The translations under genes and the position numbers were made by a program. Below, in pieces: positions 63,995-64,000 of a stretch of DNA of 64,000 nt. The stretch is from Branchiostoma floridae. Lineage: Eukaryota; Chordata; Leptocardii; Amphioxiformes; Branchiostomatidae. The stretch is taken from assembly GCF_000003815.2 (NCBI RefSeq), contig NC_049984.1, forward strand, positions 21,577,825 through 21,641,824. The letters run 5' to 3'. A model generated the notes under the pieces. It was given only the letters and a program-made list of their open reading frames with translations. It had not been told where the DNA came from and searched no databases. How positions within the stretch are numbered: position 1 is the stretch's first letter; each line of letters starts with the position of its first letter.

Positions 63995-64000
63995 AGAAAA

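Noticed and set aside
1-64000. Bacterial or phage origin
   Set aside because: Pervasive splice consensus, MITEs, minisatellites, non-LTR elements and BEN/OTU/CUE domains indicate an animal nuclear genome.

Overview
The window looks like nuclear DNA from a marine invertebrate, most likely a cephalochordate (lancelet, Branchiostoma-like). Open frames are short and often flanked by GT/AG splice consensus. Nearly every recognisable domain belongs to a transposable-element or multicopy family, and minisatellites, MITEs and TACATGTA/CCGG-type palindromes are common. I see no operons, phage modules, CRISPR array, rRNA or convincing tRNA. The species is inferred from family content and recall, not from a search.

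Layout. 0-3 kb: a 63-bp coding minisatellite, a BEN-domain exon and several short exon-like segments. 3.5-9.1 kb: dispersed repeat A (copy 1), unassigned DNA, an LTR-like fragment and a decayed non-LTR retrotransposon on the minus strand. 10-16.4 kb: broken pieces of MULE, CACTA/EnSpm-like and piggyBac-like transposases, a protein-kinase pseudogene, a second BEN exon, and a Gypsy-type integrase end, LTR-like stretch and protease in unusual order, then repeat A (copy 2). 18.2-20.7 kb: a non-coding LTR element (TRIM-like, minus strand) with a MITE nested in one LTR and a second MITE copy just outside, both with perfect 9-bp target duplications. 21.9-22.7 kb: a TA-flanked inverted-repeat element. 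24.4-28.7 kb: the best gene-like unit, with a TATA-like box, non-coding first exon, intron and coiled-coil coding exon, followed by CUE/OTU, DUF4218-like and EARAQS-repeat segments.

29-36 kb: a DIRS-type reverse transcriptase fragment, several spliced-looking fragments, an intact Cys/His-rich ORF and a second MULE remnant. 38.5-39.6 kb: a 30-bp minisatellite joined to a YEEGW domain. 40-41.8 kb: a MITE and another non-LTR 3' end. 43.7-48.7 kb: a hAT pseudogene and DUF6589-like segments ending in a 42-bp coding minisatellite. 49-53.4 kb: a DDE transposase pseudogene, a DIRS RNase H fragment, a Kolobok-like fragment and a coiled-coil protein fragment. 54-57.9 kb: a Harbinger-like inverted-repeat element, a large transposase-like exon and a CACTA-like segment. 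59.4-60.5 kb: an OTU exon followed by a cleanly spliced BEN exon, then repeat A (copy 3). 61.5-64 kb: further short exons, with a terminal exon at the window edge.

Nothing here can be called a working autonomous element. Almost every transposase or reverse transcriptase carries stops, frameshifts or truncations. The features most likely to be under selection are the 24.4-26.9 kb coiled-coil gene, the BEN exons at 14.5 and 60.3 kb, the Cys/His ORF at 34.4 kb, the DUF6589 exon at 47.5 kb and the terminal exon at 63.8 kb.
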